DNA of 64,000 nucleotides, from NCBI GenBank assembly GCA_021904315.1, contig CM038910.1, forward strand, positions 18,228,001 to 18,292,000, given 5' to 3'. Both the position numbers and the translations under genes were made by a program. This DNA comes from Sphagnum magellanicum (taxonomy: Eukaryota > Streptophyta > Sphagnopsida > Sphagnales > Sphagnaceae). This document shows positions 46,551 through 58,077 of this stretch, one piece after another (the first letter of the stretch is position 1; each line of letters opens with the position of its first letter). The notes beneath the pieces were generated by a model. The model searched no databases. It worked only from the letters and a program-made list of their open reading frames with translations, and was not told the DNA's origin.

Positions 46551-47260
46551 AATCTCACTGTTTTCTTTTGGCGAATTTTCACATTTTTTCAACCTGAAAA
46601 ATATGGCTTCCACAAATACAAAGCACTTTTGTGAAAGGAAAAAATGGCCCTAATTTGTCAGATTTTTTTATTTTTATATACTTGGCGGATGGGAGATCGC
46701 CAGATTTCTACATCAGTTTCCAGTAAGCAGCCAAAATATAAGAGGGTTTCTTAAAATTTTCTACTTTCATGTTGGGTATATAGCCAAATTTGGCTAAATC
46801 CTCTTGTGGATGATCACCGGTTTGGCGACATCACAAAATTGAGAAAAAAAAAGGACCACCCAGACGAATCAAAAAAATCTGAGTCAAAGTGTGGCACAAA
46901 ATTTCAAAATTTTCTTTTGAAATTTGCCGAGTTTTTTCTCAAAGAAACAGGAATTGCACAGAAAAAAAGAGGGCTGCTTTGTATCAGTGATTTGTTTTGG
47001 GCGAAATTCCACAGTGTGCAACCAAAAAAGAAGGCCCTGGCAACAACAAGTTCAAAGGTTTTTTTGGGAAAAAATGGCTAACTGTCACCACACTATGAGG
47101 AAAAAAGAAATCTGAAGTCACCATATTTAGAGAATATAGGTTGTAGCATGTTGCCATGATTCCTAAGCTGTTTTACTTTCCTCTCTGATGTGTAGCCAAA
47201 TTTGGCTAAGTCCTCTTGTGGACTACCCACAAATTTGAAGGCAAAAAAAACAAAACAAAA
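46550..47260 (+). repeat. Long version of the CATCACAAAAT family, two heads
   Basis: 46555-46840 aligns with 49485-49738: TTGGCGAATTTT, CAACCTGAAAAATATG, TCGCCAGATTTCTACA, CCAGTA.GCAGCCAA, then the core with TTCTACTTTCAT (46758) and CATCACAAAATT (46840). A second core without its right end follows at 47171-47225 and shares GTAGCATG and CATGATTCCTAA with 20850-20880. The family therefore has a longer unit than the ~85-bp core. Confidence 0.6.
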
Positions 47261-47442
47261 CACTGGTTTGCATGTGTCGAAATCAAAAAAAGTCAGGTAA
47301 ACTAAGAAGCGAAAGTTAGCACCAAGAAAAAGAAAGAAAAAACAAGAGGCAAAAAAAAGAGAAAAAAAGCTGGATCATCATCATGGGATTGAGCACCACC
47401 CACCTGGAAGGACGAGATAGAAGCGCCTGGAGGAAGCCATGA

Positions 47443-48885
47443 TCATGAAACGGGGTTCAAGAGCGAGAGAGGGATCTTGTCCTTAGTTCGCAAACAAACA
47501 ACGCCCAACAACTGACCTGCCGTGGAAGGAGAAGACGGTGGAGAAACCATCAAATCACAAGCGAAGTTGATGTTGAAAGACGGTGTTTGCCATGACCCGG
47601 ATTGCACTGCCGCCTTCACGTCGATGTGCGCATGCAAGGGAATATTATTGAGAGCGATGGCCGTCTGCAATGCACTTCCATCGTCAAGACTTGCCATGGC
47701 GAAGTTTGTGACCTGAAGATTTGCAACCTCCAACTTGGCGCTTCGCTTGACTTGGAAAAACGGATCCACTTTGGTGACGGGAAACGAGGTATTTTGAAAC
47801 GACGCCAGAATCGATAACTGTAAGTAGTCTATCCCGAGTCTTGGATTAGGATTCAAGCACTGCACGACGAAATTCATATCCAGATTCAGAACCGCATTGT
47901 TGCCGCCCGAGCCAACTCCACCCGCTGCGTTGAATTGACGGATTTGCACGTTGATGATGCCGACTTTCGGCAATTGCGGGCGTAGAATCACATAGATCAG
48001 CAGTGCGATGAGGCCAAGCAAAGCACAAATCACCAAGAATCCTATGCCTGCTACTGCTACATACGAACAACACACGGATGACGACGACGATGATGAGGAG
48101 CACTTGTAGCGGTGGTAACCTCGGCTGTTGTACATTGATTTCTCTTGCAAGAACGATCTCTCGCGCTGTTGCGTGATTTCGCGAAGCTGTTGCATCGATT
48201 GACGATACATTGCGGTAGGGGATAACATCGACATTGAGCCATATTTGTAATTCGACTTTCGATGGATTTGCTGCCCTGCTGCTGCTGCTGCATCATCAGC
48301 CTGCTGCAGCAGTACATTGTTGCCATTCAAGCCTAGAGTATTAGTCCTGCTATAACTGTAAGCATTCTCTGCGGCGGCTACCGCTGCTGGCAAGACAATT
48401 TGCAGATGATTCTGTTGCTGCTGCACCGAAAATTTTCGTGATGCCATCATGCTGTCAGGATCGAGTCCCATGATGTCAGACTGATTCTCGCTAGACTCCA
48501 TTGATGCATCATCGTCATCATCAGAGGTTACTGTGCCCATGATGTTCTCGTCCGACTCTGGCGTAACCGTCGTTGCAGTGGTCGTGGTTGTAGCACCTGG
48601 ACCTCCTCCATCGGAAGAAATTTCAGTGCTAACTTCTGTGTTTGCGATTTCTTCCGCGCTTATAGGTTTTGTTTTCTGCTTCTCTTTCTTGGTGTACACA
48701 AGGGCCCGCATTTGCCGCTGCGTGGATGCCGTAGTGGAAGCCAAGTAGCCTGGTCGAGGAGAAACTTCTTCAAAAGGCGCAGATAATAATTCCTCCTCTT
48801 CCTCCATCTCCATTTTCTTCTTCTTTTCCTCCTCCTCTTCCATCTCCATTTTCTTCTTCTTCTTCTCCTCCTTTTCCTCTTCCAT
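47443..48885 (-). CDS. LEA2/NDR1-like single-pass membrane protein
   Basis: A single exon of 480 residues starts at the ATG at 48885; the codon before it in frame is GAG, and a TAG lies just upstream. The N-terminal 30 residues alternate Glu/Met and Lys blocks, encoded by GAA/GAG repeats. A Ser/Thr/Gln-rich cytosolic part follows. One membrane segment (about residues 276-302, VAGIGFLVICALLGLIALLIY) is preceded by a Ser run and Cys pair. The outer C-terminal region (about 308-470) has the LEA_2 beta-sandwich pattern: RPQLPKVGI, NLDMNFVVQCLNPNP, SFPVTKVDPFF and VVCLRTKDK. Relatives act at the plasma membrane in stress and defence. Ligand and role here are unknown. Confidence 0.75.
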   Translation of the reverse strand: MEEEKEEKKKKKMEMEEEEEKKKKMEMEEEEELLSAPFEEVSPRPGYLASTTASTQRQMRALVYTKKEKQKTKPISAEEIANTEVSTEISSDGGGPGATTTTTATTVTPESDENIMGTVTSDDDDDASMESSENQSDIMGLDPDSMMASRKFSVQQQQNHLQIVLPAAVAAAENAYSYSRTNTLGLNGNNVLLQQADDAAAAAGQQIHRKSNYKYGSMSMLSPTAMYRQSMQQLREITQQRERSFLQEKSMYNSRGYHRYKCSSSSSSSSVCCSYVAVAGIGFLVICALLGLIALLIYVILRPQLPKVGIINVQIRQFNAAGGVGSGGNNAVLNLDMNFVVQCLNPNPRLGIDYLQLSILASFQNTSFPVTKVDPFFQVKRSAKLEVANLQVTNFAMASLDDGSALQTAIALNNIPLHAHIDVKAAVQSGSWQTPSFNINFACDLMVSPPSSPSTAGQLLGVVCLRTKDKIPLSLLNPVS

Positions 48886-48910
48886 CTCCAATTTCTTCTT
48901 CTTCTATCTC

Positions 48911-48940
48911 TCACAACAACTTCCGAATCAGAAATTTCAT
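48911..48940 (-). promoter_or_regulatory. Short upstream reading frame in the LEA2-like leader
   Basis: A 9-codon ATG frame ends with TGA 25 bases before the LEA2-like start codon. If the leader is unspliced here it could reduce translation. The transcript start is unknown. Confidence 0.3.
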
Positions 48941-49475
48941 AATCGACAACAGGGCCAGAAGCAGAGCTTTTTTTTCCAATTTTGTCAAGTGGGTGGACTG
49001 GCGATCATCCTCAAGAGGAATGAGCCGCATTTGGCTAAAGGTCAGACAGTAAAGTAGTTTTAAAAAAAGATCCCTGCCTATTTCTGGCGACCAGTAGGAA
49101 CTCATTGTCTAAATATGGCGACATGTGACTTTTTTTTCTCAAAATATGGCGACTTTTGCAGTTTTTTTTCCCCAAAAAAAGCCTTTGTACAATTTGAACT
49201 GGGTTTATTTTTGTCCCCCACAATGCAAAAATTTGCCACAAAAAAACACTGTCCAGAAGGTTCAATTCACTTCTGATCACTATGCTCAACTAGCAGAGTC
49301 TCTCTTCCAATTTGATCTCTACACAGAAATTTGATCTGCAATTTCAGCTAGGCTTTAGGATTTCATGATTTTCAAAGCCTTGAATTTCAAGCAAAGTTGT
49401 CTACCTGCACAACCTGGAAGAGAAATTCCAGCACTTTTGTTTTGCAGGAACAGCAACAGCTAATAATTCAATACT

Positions 49476-49776
49476 CCACACCAGTGTTTTTTTTATTGGC
49501 GAGTTTTTTCGACCTGAAAAATGTGATTTTGAGAAGATTGTTCATGGGAAAATGGTGCAAATTCGCCAAATTTCGAAAAGAAAAGAAAATTCAAATCGCC
49601 AGATTTCTACAATAAGTTCCAGTAGGTAGCCAAGAATATAGAAGTATCCTGGTTGTTTTCTACTTTCATATCTGGTATGTAGCCAGAATTGGGTAAATTA
49701 GTTTCTGGATGGTCGCCACCTTGGCTACATCACAAAATCCTTAAAAAAAGCCCTGCACCACACCAGTGTTTTTTTT
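49476..49776 (+). repeat. CATCACAAAAT family copy between 19-bp direct repeats
   Basis: The sequence CCACACCAGTG followed by eight T is present at 49476-49494 and again at 49758-49776. Between them lies a copy of the long repeat (TTGGCGAG..., TCGCCAGATTTCTACA, core 49657-49738, CATCACAAAATCC, A-rich tail). A 19-base direct repeat plus A-rich end would fit target-primed retroposition of a SINE-like element. The left word also resembles the family start at 46550, so a tandem arrangement is possible. Confidence 0.5.
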
Positions 49777-50400
49777 GGGGGGGCTTATGAATAAAAAGAA
49801 AACAACTGAAATTCTGTGGCAGATGCTTTGGTATTTTACCCAAAAAATTGGTTAAGAAAACCGGCATGACTTTGGTTTTTGAAGCAATGTTGACACATTT
49901 GATTGTCCTAGAAGCAAAGGGTTCTCAGAGGTTATGAGACATAAATGATTTATAGGACCACGGAACATATGGGTTATGTGACACAAAAGAGGGTGAGCTA
50001 TGCGGTCTAGCCAACCAGCGACTAGGAACATGCACAAAGGTCTTAGGGAGGTATGAAAAGATCATAAAGCAACAAGATACATGATATATCTGAGGAGCTC
50101 TTGTTCACATGCAGCCATGTTAGTGAAAAGCTCCCTACAATTAATTGGTTATGGCTTGTAACTCCTCACCAATCAGAGCGCCAAGCTTCTCATTAATGTC
50201 GTTTATGGTGAGAGAGAGAAGAATCAGATGGAGGTCAGATAGCTTTTAGGTGGAGATCGGTTTGGGCACCTAGAATTCTTGTTTATTTTTATTCTTCTTA
50301 TTTATTAAAAACTTATTGGGAAACATTCCATGAAGGATTACAAAAAGATTGTGTTTTACTTAAATTCAATTGTGTACTGTAGACAAAGTCTCAACCATGC

Positions 50401-50455
50401 AAAAGGGAATTTATCCAAATTTGGTCATAAAACTAGATATGAAAGTTTTAAAAAT
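50401..50455 (-). repeat. CATCACAAAAT dispersed repeat, partial copy
   Basis: On the minus strand it reads ACTTTCATATCTAGTTTTATGACCAAATTTGGATAA. Similarity to the upstream part of the family extends to about 50520; the CATCACAAAAT end is lost. Confidence 0.4.
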
Positions 50456-51854
50456 ATAAGGATCCTTCTAGATAGCCTACTAGAACCTATTATAAACATC
50501 TGATGATTTGGAATTTTTTTACCTTGAAATATGGCAAACTTGGGCCTTTTTTCATGAAAAATCCTTTTTATAGGTCAAATTATATTTTTCAGGTTGCCCC
50601 AAAATAATCACTGGACCAAATAGACCCCCCAAAAAAAAAGCAAGCATTTTCTCACTTATGTGCATCAAACTTCAAAATGGTGTGGTCAGTAGAGATAGTG
50701 GAAGTTGAAAAGTAAATTCTTCATTCAACAAAGTCAAGCTTGTACATTCACCCTTGGGCCCAGGATGTAGATCAACATGTCAATTTTCTATGATGATTTG
50801 GAATAAGTTTGCCCTCCAAAAGGATTGATAATCACTGTTTGATTTCCATTATCCGCCCATTATTGTACATTTACTTCATTTTTGGAGGCTTTCGCATTTC
50901 AGGTTGTTTGTGGGCAAATTGTAGAAAATGTGCATAAAGAGAATGTGATGTCAATGTTTGCATTTTCTTAATCACCAAGATAAGTCACTTTTTCTCACAA
51001 GTTGTTCTCGATCTGGAAAACCAAAAACCCAATCCATGTATGCAGCTTTTGAAATCACTTGTTTTCTACTTACTGCTTTGGCTCTAAACCCAAAGTTTGA
51101 AGTTTACATTAAACTATGGCCTCTAAGTTTGATCTAAGTTTCCTTAGAAGTGCCCATTAAGAGCAGACAGTGATAGTATGATACCATCTACATGCTTGCT
51201 GCTGTGTCCTATTAGCAGCACAGTCCTGGAGACAGTACAAGACTCACACTGACAAAAATGAATCTGGAATCTCAAACATCTCTGATGAATATGGTGACCA
51301 GGAATATGGGTGAACTTTGGACATGCATGCAAAATCCGAGACCTACCAAGGACAGTCAGATATCACTTGGCTTGATAAAAAGGAAAGAAAGATCAGAACA
51401 AAAGAACAAGTGAAACTTCCAACTCCACAACAGCTACAAGTATGAGCATTGGTTGGAGTGCCCTGTGAAGGGCCTGCAAAGAAGAGCAGATACATTTCAA
51501 CATGACCACCTGAAAGTCAAAGCCTTTGGCAAATGCTCAAGGCTGATATTCAGGGTAATCGCAACAACAGGTCATCAATCATGGCAGTACACATCACAGT
51601 GACTTCAGACAGCAAGCCACTTCTCCTATTTGCCCACTATTAGAAAACCACACCCTCAACACTGTGACAGAAAACTACAACTTTGGCATTTCTTCAGATG
51701 TCAGACATTTTAATTCACTCTTCCTGATTGGGTGCAGCATGTAAAACAAAGCCCTAACTTTTTTTTCCAATGAACAAAGCCCACTAGTCTGGTTGGCTGG
51801 TAACACCCAGGTACACAGATCTCCTGTCTATTGTACAATATCACACATCTGTTG

Positions 51855-54806
51855 TCAGTTGGCTACTTTACTAGCATCAAATCCTGAAGCCTCAGCCAAT
51901 TGAGAAAGCTCCTGCTCCCCAGAAAATTGCTGGAACCAACAATGATCCATCATAACCATGTCAGAGAGACCTCTCTCACAGAGAAATGTGCTAAACCCAG
52001 TGTGTTCTGGAAGTGGTTTGACAGTGTAATCCCATAGTGCAGACATGCAAAGAAGGGAGAAGAATGATGTACTGACCTGGCCATTGATGATCCAGGTTGG
52101 GAATCCCTGAATGTTGGCAGCCTCACATGCCTTGGCAATCTGTACTCCTTTTCTATATCCTTCTGGAAAGCACTCAACATACTCCACATACTTCATGGCC
52201 TCCTTCCCAAACATCTACAAACATGGTCCAAACATGGTTTCATCATTGAGTTCTTACACACACCAACCAATCTGCACGAGCAAGTTATATAACCTACTCC
52301 TGAAAGGAATCTTAAAGAAGAAAGTTAGCAGCTGCACAGATCATTCATTTCCTGAAATTGCCACAAACATGGCAACCTGGTCAATTGAATACCATAAAGG
52401 GATAGGGTGGATTTTTGACCTGTTTCTGTTCAAAACAATGTGAGCACCAGAATGCACCATACATCTTAGCCCCGATAGACCTCAGATGCTTTGCAAGAGA
52501 GAGCTCCTTTGGACTGGAGCTGGTTGAAACTTCTGGCTCCAGTGGTGGCAAATCTATGTCTCCTCTGGAGGTGACAACACCATGAACAATGGGCATCCCC
52601 TTGAAAAGGTAGGAAAATGACTGAGTCATATTTGACTCACCAAATAGAAAGCAAGAGTGATGAAATGAGAAATGCTGCGTTCCAAGCAAATGCTGATAAA
52701 TTGAAGCAATGCATACTAAAAAATGTAGCAGGAAGATGACACAATTGGTATGAGTATATTGGTGTTTTGACAGATGAAGAGAGGAAGAGGGAGACGGGGA
52801 TCTACCTCACCTGGCAAAAGCAGAGTTTGCATCACCAAAAGCTACTGACAATCCAACCACCACTGATGCACCAACCAACAGCTGCAGGCTGACTACATTG
52901 CGAATATCCTTAGTGGTGAAACCCTGCATAAGACCAAGCTTCCCCTCAGCCCGAGGGCCCCTACCATACCCATCCCTATGGCATGCCCATGCCCCTGCTT
53001 TATCAGATTGATGTTCAACTTCTCTGGATATCCTTTGCAGCTGTGGTTACATGTAAGACCATGGACCTGACCAGAAGCACAGCGAGAGAAAAACGGAAGA
53101 ATTGACCCCACTTGTTGTATATCAAAAGGGTGACTGAAAAACGTTTGAAGGCATCACACCTTAAGTGTACACAAGAGAAGGCTGAGTGATAGTAATGCTG
53201 AGCCAACACAATATGTGCAGGATGCACCTTCTAACTTCACATTCAATATGTACATGAAATAGGCACTGGCCACGGCCATGGCTGTGGTGCTTGCTAGCAG
53301 AAGCCATCCCACCACACCATCCTCCTCTCTGGCCTGGTTACCAGTGTTTAACAGTGTCCAGACTCCTAACACAGTAACAGTGCCATATGCAAGCAGACCA
53401 ATAAATGATAAGGGCACTCCTGCATTACCAATACCCAACATTAACCACTACTCAGGTTAATCTGAAGCTATCATGGGTCACTCAAGATACACCCACCAAG
53501 AGAAAAGAGAACTTACTACTACCCATGAGATTTGAGCCACAAAATTGAAACCTAATCAGCAACTCTGTTTTGACTCCTGTCTAAAAGTTATGCTCGTTGG
53601 CATCCAGGAACTTGACTGCACTACAGTCATGACTTTATCACTGCAAAAATGGCATATACACCAAAATCCATGCAGCAAAATCTCCAAGGTTTGGATGGTT
53701 CACTTGTGCATTTAACAAGGCTCGGTTGAGAAAGTCTCCCACATCATACAGATTCCAGGACATGTAAGAAAACATTAAGATGTATGAATAATTCACCCTT
53801 TGCTTTCCAATGTCTCCACCTATGGATTATTCTGCAGAAGGAATTTGGTGATTGTGACCAGGAGAAGATTTTTTTCTTGCTGTATGCAGGCACACAAAAT
53901 TCAAGAATTAGATGCTTAGAAGATCCCCCCGGAGAGAGAGATCCAAGAGCCTCACCAAAGACCATGGCATAGTCACTGTTCAGCACATCCGAACAAGTAG
54001 CTCCATCAGTAGGGCAGGAAACTGCACCTCCATAGAGCTTCACCCATGTCAAATAAGAAGTCTCTGCTAGTCCCACTGCTGCCAGACCTGTTACCAGCCC
54101 ATATCGCAGCTTTGACAGATCTCCTCTTGTGTTTCCAGTCTTGTCTCTTCCCTGTCCCCCCTCAGCACCATTTCCACCTGATTCTTCTTGCAAGGAAGGA
54201 AAGACTGCAGGGCTTGAAATTTCATCATCGATGTTGTCAGCTGAGGAGGAGGGTCTCTGCTGCTGCTGCGCACACACCTTAAACGAGACTAATCCATGGC
54301 TGTTGTAATGGACCAACAACCGTCCTCCAGAGCACCATCTCTTCAACCTCCTCCCCTGTTTCCAACTACTGCAACCTACATCAAAATTTTCAGTCCTCCA
54401 TCCTCAATTTGTCAAAACCCTTGGGAAGCATTTCCACGCCAAATTGCAGATAAACCCTTAAAAACTAGGGTTTCCCTTCACTCCTTGTACACAGAGCAAA
54501 CAAAAAAGCTTCTTCTTCACTTCCCAGAATGCTTCCCAGAATTTCAAACCCCCGACCCCGCGACCCATCATTCTGCCTCAGGCAGGAGCAGCAACGCAAC
54601 ACAGAAAGGGTTCTAAAATACGGGAAACTCTGCCATGGACAGAAACCTTTCCCTCAGCTACAAATTTTCACCTAGCAGATCAAAAAATGAAAAAGAGGCG
54701 CTTGCTTACAACAATCTCGGAAAGTACCTGGCGATTGCAACCACTGAAGATTATGCTGCTGCAGCAAACAGTGCGATGCCGCGCACACTCGAACGCTCAA
54801 TGCCAT
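51855..54806 (-). CDS. LTO1: LTO1-type VKOR-thioredoxin fusion, plastid (seven exons)
   Basis: It forms disulfide bonds in thylakoid lumen proteins; Arabidopsis LTO1 is needed for photosystem II assembly. Exons (minus): 54806-54728, 54375-53956, 53419-53160, 52923-52811, 52564-52420, 52214-52077 and 51929-51855. All joins use GT-AG and keep phase, giving 409 residues (Arabidopsis about 376). The first ~60 residues are Ser/Arg/Leu-rich like a transit peptide. The VKOR part has Cys147/Cys154 (SCPTDGATC), the NSDY motif and the quinone-side CTYC at 234-237, among four or five membrane helices. The thioredoxin part has WCSHC (Cys331/Cys334) and GFPTWIING. All redox cysteines are kept, so it should be active. 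Exons 2-7 are well supported by similarity; exon 1 is inferred from splice signals and composition. Confidence 0.88.
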
Positions 54807-57800
54807 TTCTTTCCCTCTTACCCGTTGTGCACAAGAACTGCAGCTCTACAGCGTTTGCCCTAAATAGTGTTGTAAGAGAGAAAGGCATTTGGAGATTGGC
54901 AAATATCAGTAATAAATTGGTGTTTTACACACCCTCTAACGATTTTATACTTTTTTCGTTGTGATTCTCGTCTGAAGATCTTTTGTTCAGTTTAACTAAA
55001 TCTGCCAAGTGGATTTTACGGATCTTCATTTGGACAAATGGGCCAAAAGTTATGGTATACAGAAGTTAGGGCTTTTGGAGACTATATATATAATAGGCAA
55101 TCATCAGTAAATTGGTGTTTTACAAACCCAATAACTTGAAATTCTGGAATACTAAGAAAACATCTTCTTTCTTTTCCAGAGGCTTAAAGGTTGATGGGTT
55201 CAATTGTTTTTGGTTGGTATATGTTAGTCAAAATTCATCCTTTTACTTCCATCCTGCACAATAAAATTGTGGAAAAAATCTAACATTAATAATTGTATTT
55301 CATAGAAACTTTATACAATTACGTAATATTCCATGTTTTTGGAGTTCCAATTTTTTTTAATCAATTTCCAGCCTAAATCCAAAACATGGAAACCTTGTAA
55401 TGAAATATAAATGGGGTTGAATTAAATTTTTTTCAAGGGTTACAACTTGTTGTTTCACTTTCACAACTCTTCAATGGGAACTTGTATGTTGGAGTTATGG
55501 GACTCATAACTTGGCGAAAATCAGGAATTTTCACTCCCAAAAAGAATTATGAAACTTTTTATCACTTTGATGTACCCTACAGTTGGTCACAAAATATATT
55601 ATATAACAAGAGGTGGTAGGTCTTTTCCAAGTCCGAGTTACGATGTGCCTTGTGATTTGTTCATACATCATTTTGACTTCAAGTTATACTAACTTCCCTC
55701 TTTCTTAGTTTGTGAAGGTTCATATCACATTGAACTTCTACTTGTGAATTTATCTTAGTTTTGTTTTGGAATTTTCAACCCCGTTTTTCTTCTGAAAATT
55801 AAAAAGCACACCTTAAATTTTCATTTTGTTGTAAACTTGAAAATTGACATTTTTTAAAACCCTAATACCACAAGACAACGTTAGAAATGCATCAAATGAA
55901 CCTTTTGCATTTAATGTGTCATCGGTGATCACCCATTAAGCTAATAGATCATGGATGTGGATGTTGGATTTTAATAATGGATTGTTTGTATTTAAATGCA
56001 AAGGTTAATATTGCCAAGTGGAAATTAACATGAACCTTTCCATCGATGCTACATGGCATAGTTTGCAATGATCCAAAAATGCGTGCATTGTGATTACCTA
56101 TCCTAATTGTTGTTTAGGTGTATTTCCCTTGTTGTTAACAAATGCAATCCATTGGAAAAAAGATTATTGCAACATGTGCATAACGAAGTAAATCTGGTTA
56201 TTTTTAAGCATGTACTTGTAATCATATAAGAAAGTTATAAATATTATTTATAAAAACTAAAAAAATCTATTTCCCTTCACATTTCAGCAATTTCTATAAT
56301 TTTTCAAATCCAAGTTTGAATGTTGGTATTATTTGTATATATATCCTTTCATGTTGTTGAATCTATTTGTGACTTTGATTTCATGGAACCTAAATCATTA
56401 TGTAAAAGCTAGTTTTTAAGGAATTGAAGTTTTGTAATATTGCAAAATCATATTCCCAAAATAATTGCATGTGTTTAAGAAGTGCTGCATTTTCAAATTT
56501 ATTACAGTAATTTAATAATCCTGGTTTTTAAGCACAACATTTACACCTAAGACTGAAGGGAGATCAAGTTGATTATGATAAAACTATTCAATTAGTTTCT
56601 TGTTTAAATTTCAAATACAATTTGGTGGTGATGAATCTTACAAATTCGGATTAGAGCAACTTATAATTTTAATGTTGTCAAATTTCAGGAATATTGAAAA
56701 GTAAGATTTCCTTGCTAAATATAAAACTAACCCTTCAAACTAACCCTAAACTAAACCCTTTACTACTATGTTTTAAATCAAAATTTGACAAGATAATCAC
56801 ATCTGCAAATAGTCAACTTTGGTGATTTTATTGTACAGAAATTATGGTGAATCTCTCTGAAAATGTTTCATAATTGTAGATGTTGTGAAAAATATATAAA
56901 CACCACATTCATTGCATTAAGATAGAAGGTTGGTGAATGATACCCCCATTGAGCTTCTTTTGACCCTAGTTAATAAAAACATCTCTCTTAACATTGTGAA
57001 TATGTACCTTGAAAATGGAAGGCATTGGCCATGGTTTTGGTATTAGTGTTGATGAATCAAGTCACTTTAGTTACAACACTGGTCAATACATAGGTACAGA
57101 TATGTGTTAATAGGTTAGGTAGGTACTAAGAACGGAAACCAAGCTACCGACCATGGTTAACTAAGGAACCAGAGCCCAATGAAAAAGTGTTTCCTGTCCA
57201 TCCACCATCCATCCCTCATGTTGCACCTGTGGCTGTTCATTCACTGTGGCCCAGGGGTTGCTCTTCTATTTGAAGTTGGCAGATTGTCCATTTTCTGCTT
57301 AAAACTCAAGTGAAAACTGCAGACACAAAAATTTCTGAAATGATTTTTTTAGCACAAACCATTGCAGTTGTGAATTGTGAAGATTTGGAGTTCACAGACC
57401 ATTGCAGTTGTGACTCGTGAAGATTTGGAGTTCACAGATGGGACTGACGGCAAGGAAACGAAGTAACAACTCATGAAACCACTTAAGCAGCTTGATTCGA
57501 AGAAATTGACAACCTACACCAAAGCTCCAAGAAGCAAGACAAAAACACAGTTGTGTCTTCAAACTAAATCCTTAACTTGGGATACCTCATACAAAGGAGT
57601 CAAAATGTTTGTCATGTTGGACTTGTTAGTTTGAGTGTTCTAGATTCCAATAGAAGTTGCAGACTAGGTACACACAGATGAGAGAATTTGATCCATGGAT
57701 GATTTCCAGTTTTTAAAAAAAAAGAGGTACCAGATTTTAGCGGAGATTTCCAATAAGTATTTTTTCCAAAGGTTACAGATGCTTGAACTATATGGAGCCA

Positions 57801-58077
57801 ACCTTTTAATCTGAGACATCCACATATGGGTATCAAATTCTTAAAGCAATCTAATTGAAAGAGTAATGGCTCTCTTGTTCACCTTTTGTCTGCTCAAGCT
57901 CTCAGCTCAAAGATTATTGTTTTTGTATGTGGGTGGTGGCAGCTCCTTTTGGCTATTTGATTTGATCTTCCACCCAAGAGACTGACACATTGTAGCTTTG
58001 TGGGGAGAAGCTTGCCCTAATTTGCAACATTGGAATTTCATGAAGATGGGAAGGAGAATAACTCTTTAATTCAACCA
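54807..58077. other. AT-rich spacer between LTO1 and CCA1/LHY genes
   Basis: No gene is supported. 54807-55000 probably holds the LTO1 leader and promoter. A 40-bp tandem duplication lies at 57358-57437. The right end should hold the 3' UTR of the CCA1/LHY-type gene, but no clear AATAAA was seen on the minus strand. Confidence 0.55.
57358..57437 (+). repeat. 40-bp tandem duplication
   Basis: ACCATTGCAGTTGTGA and GAAGATTTGGAGTTCACAG occur twice in the same order, 40 bases apart, with three differences (AATT against CTCG) in the middle. Confidence 0.9.

Larger units (their letters stand above)
48941..51854. other. Intergenic spacer with dispersed repeats
   Basis: No gene is supported. It holds repeat copies at 49485-49738 and 50401-50455. 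Sequence near 49080-49160 has paired TATGGCGAC words like the longer repeat family. The right end should contain the 3' UTR of the minus-strand LTO1-type gene. Confidence 0.55.

Noticed and set aside
47522..48748. Plus-strand open frames over the LEA2-like gene
   Set aside because: Shadows of the minus-strand coding region, which carries the recognised membrane segment and LEA_2 pattern.
54635..54964. 109-codon plus-strand open frame
   Set aside because: It is antisense to the inferred first exon of the LTO1-type gene and has no family features; the minus strand gives a phase-correct, transit-peptide-like exon.
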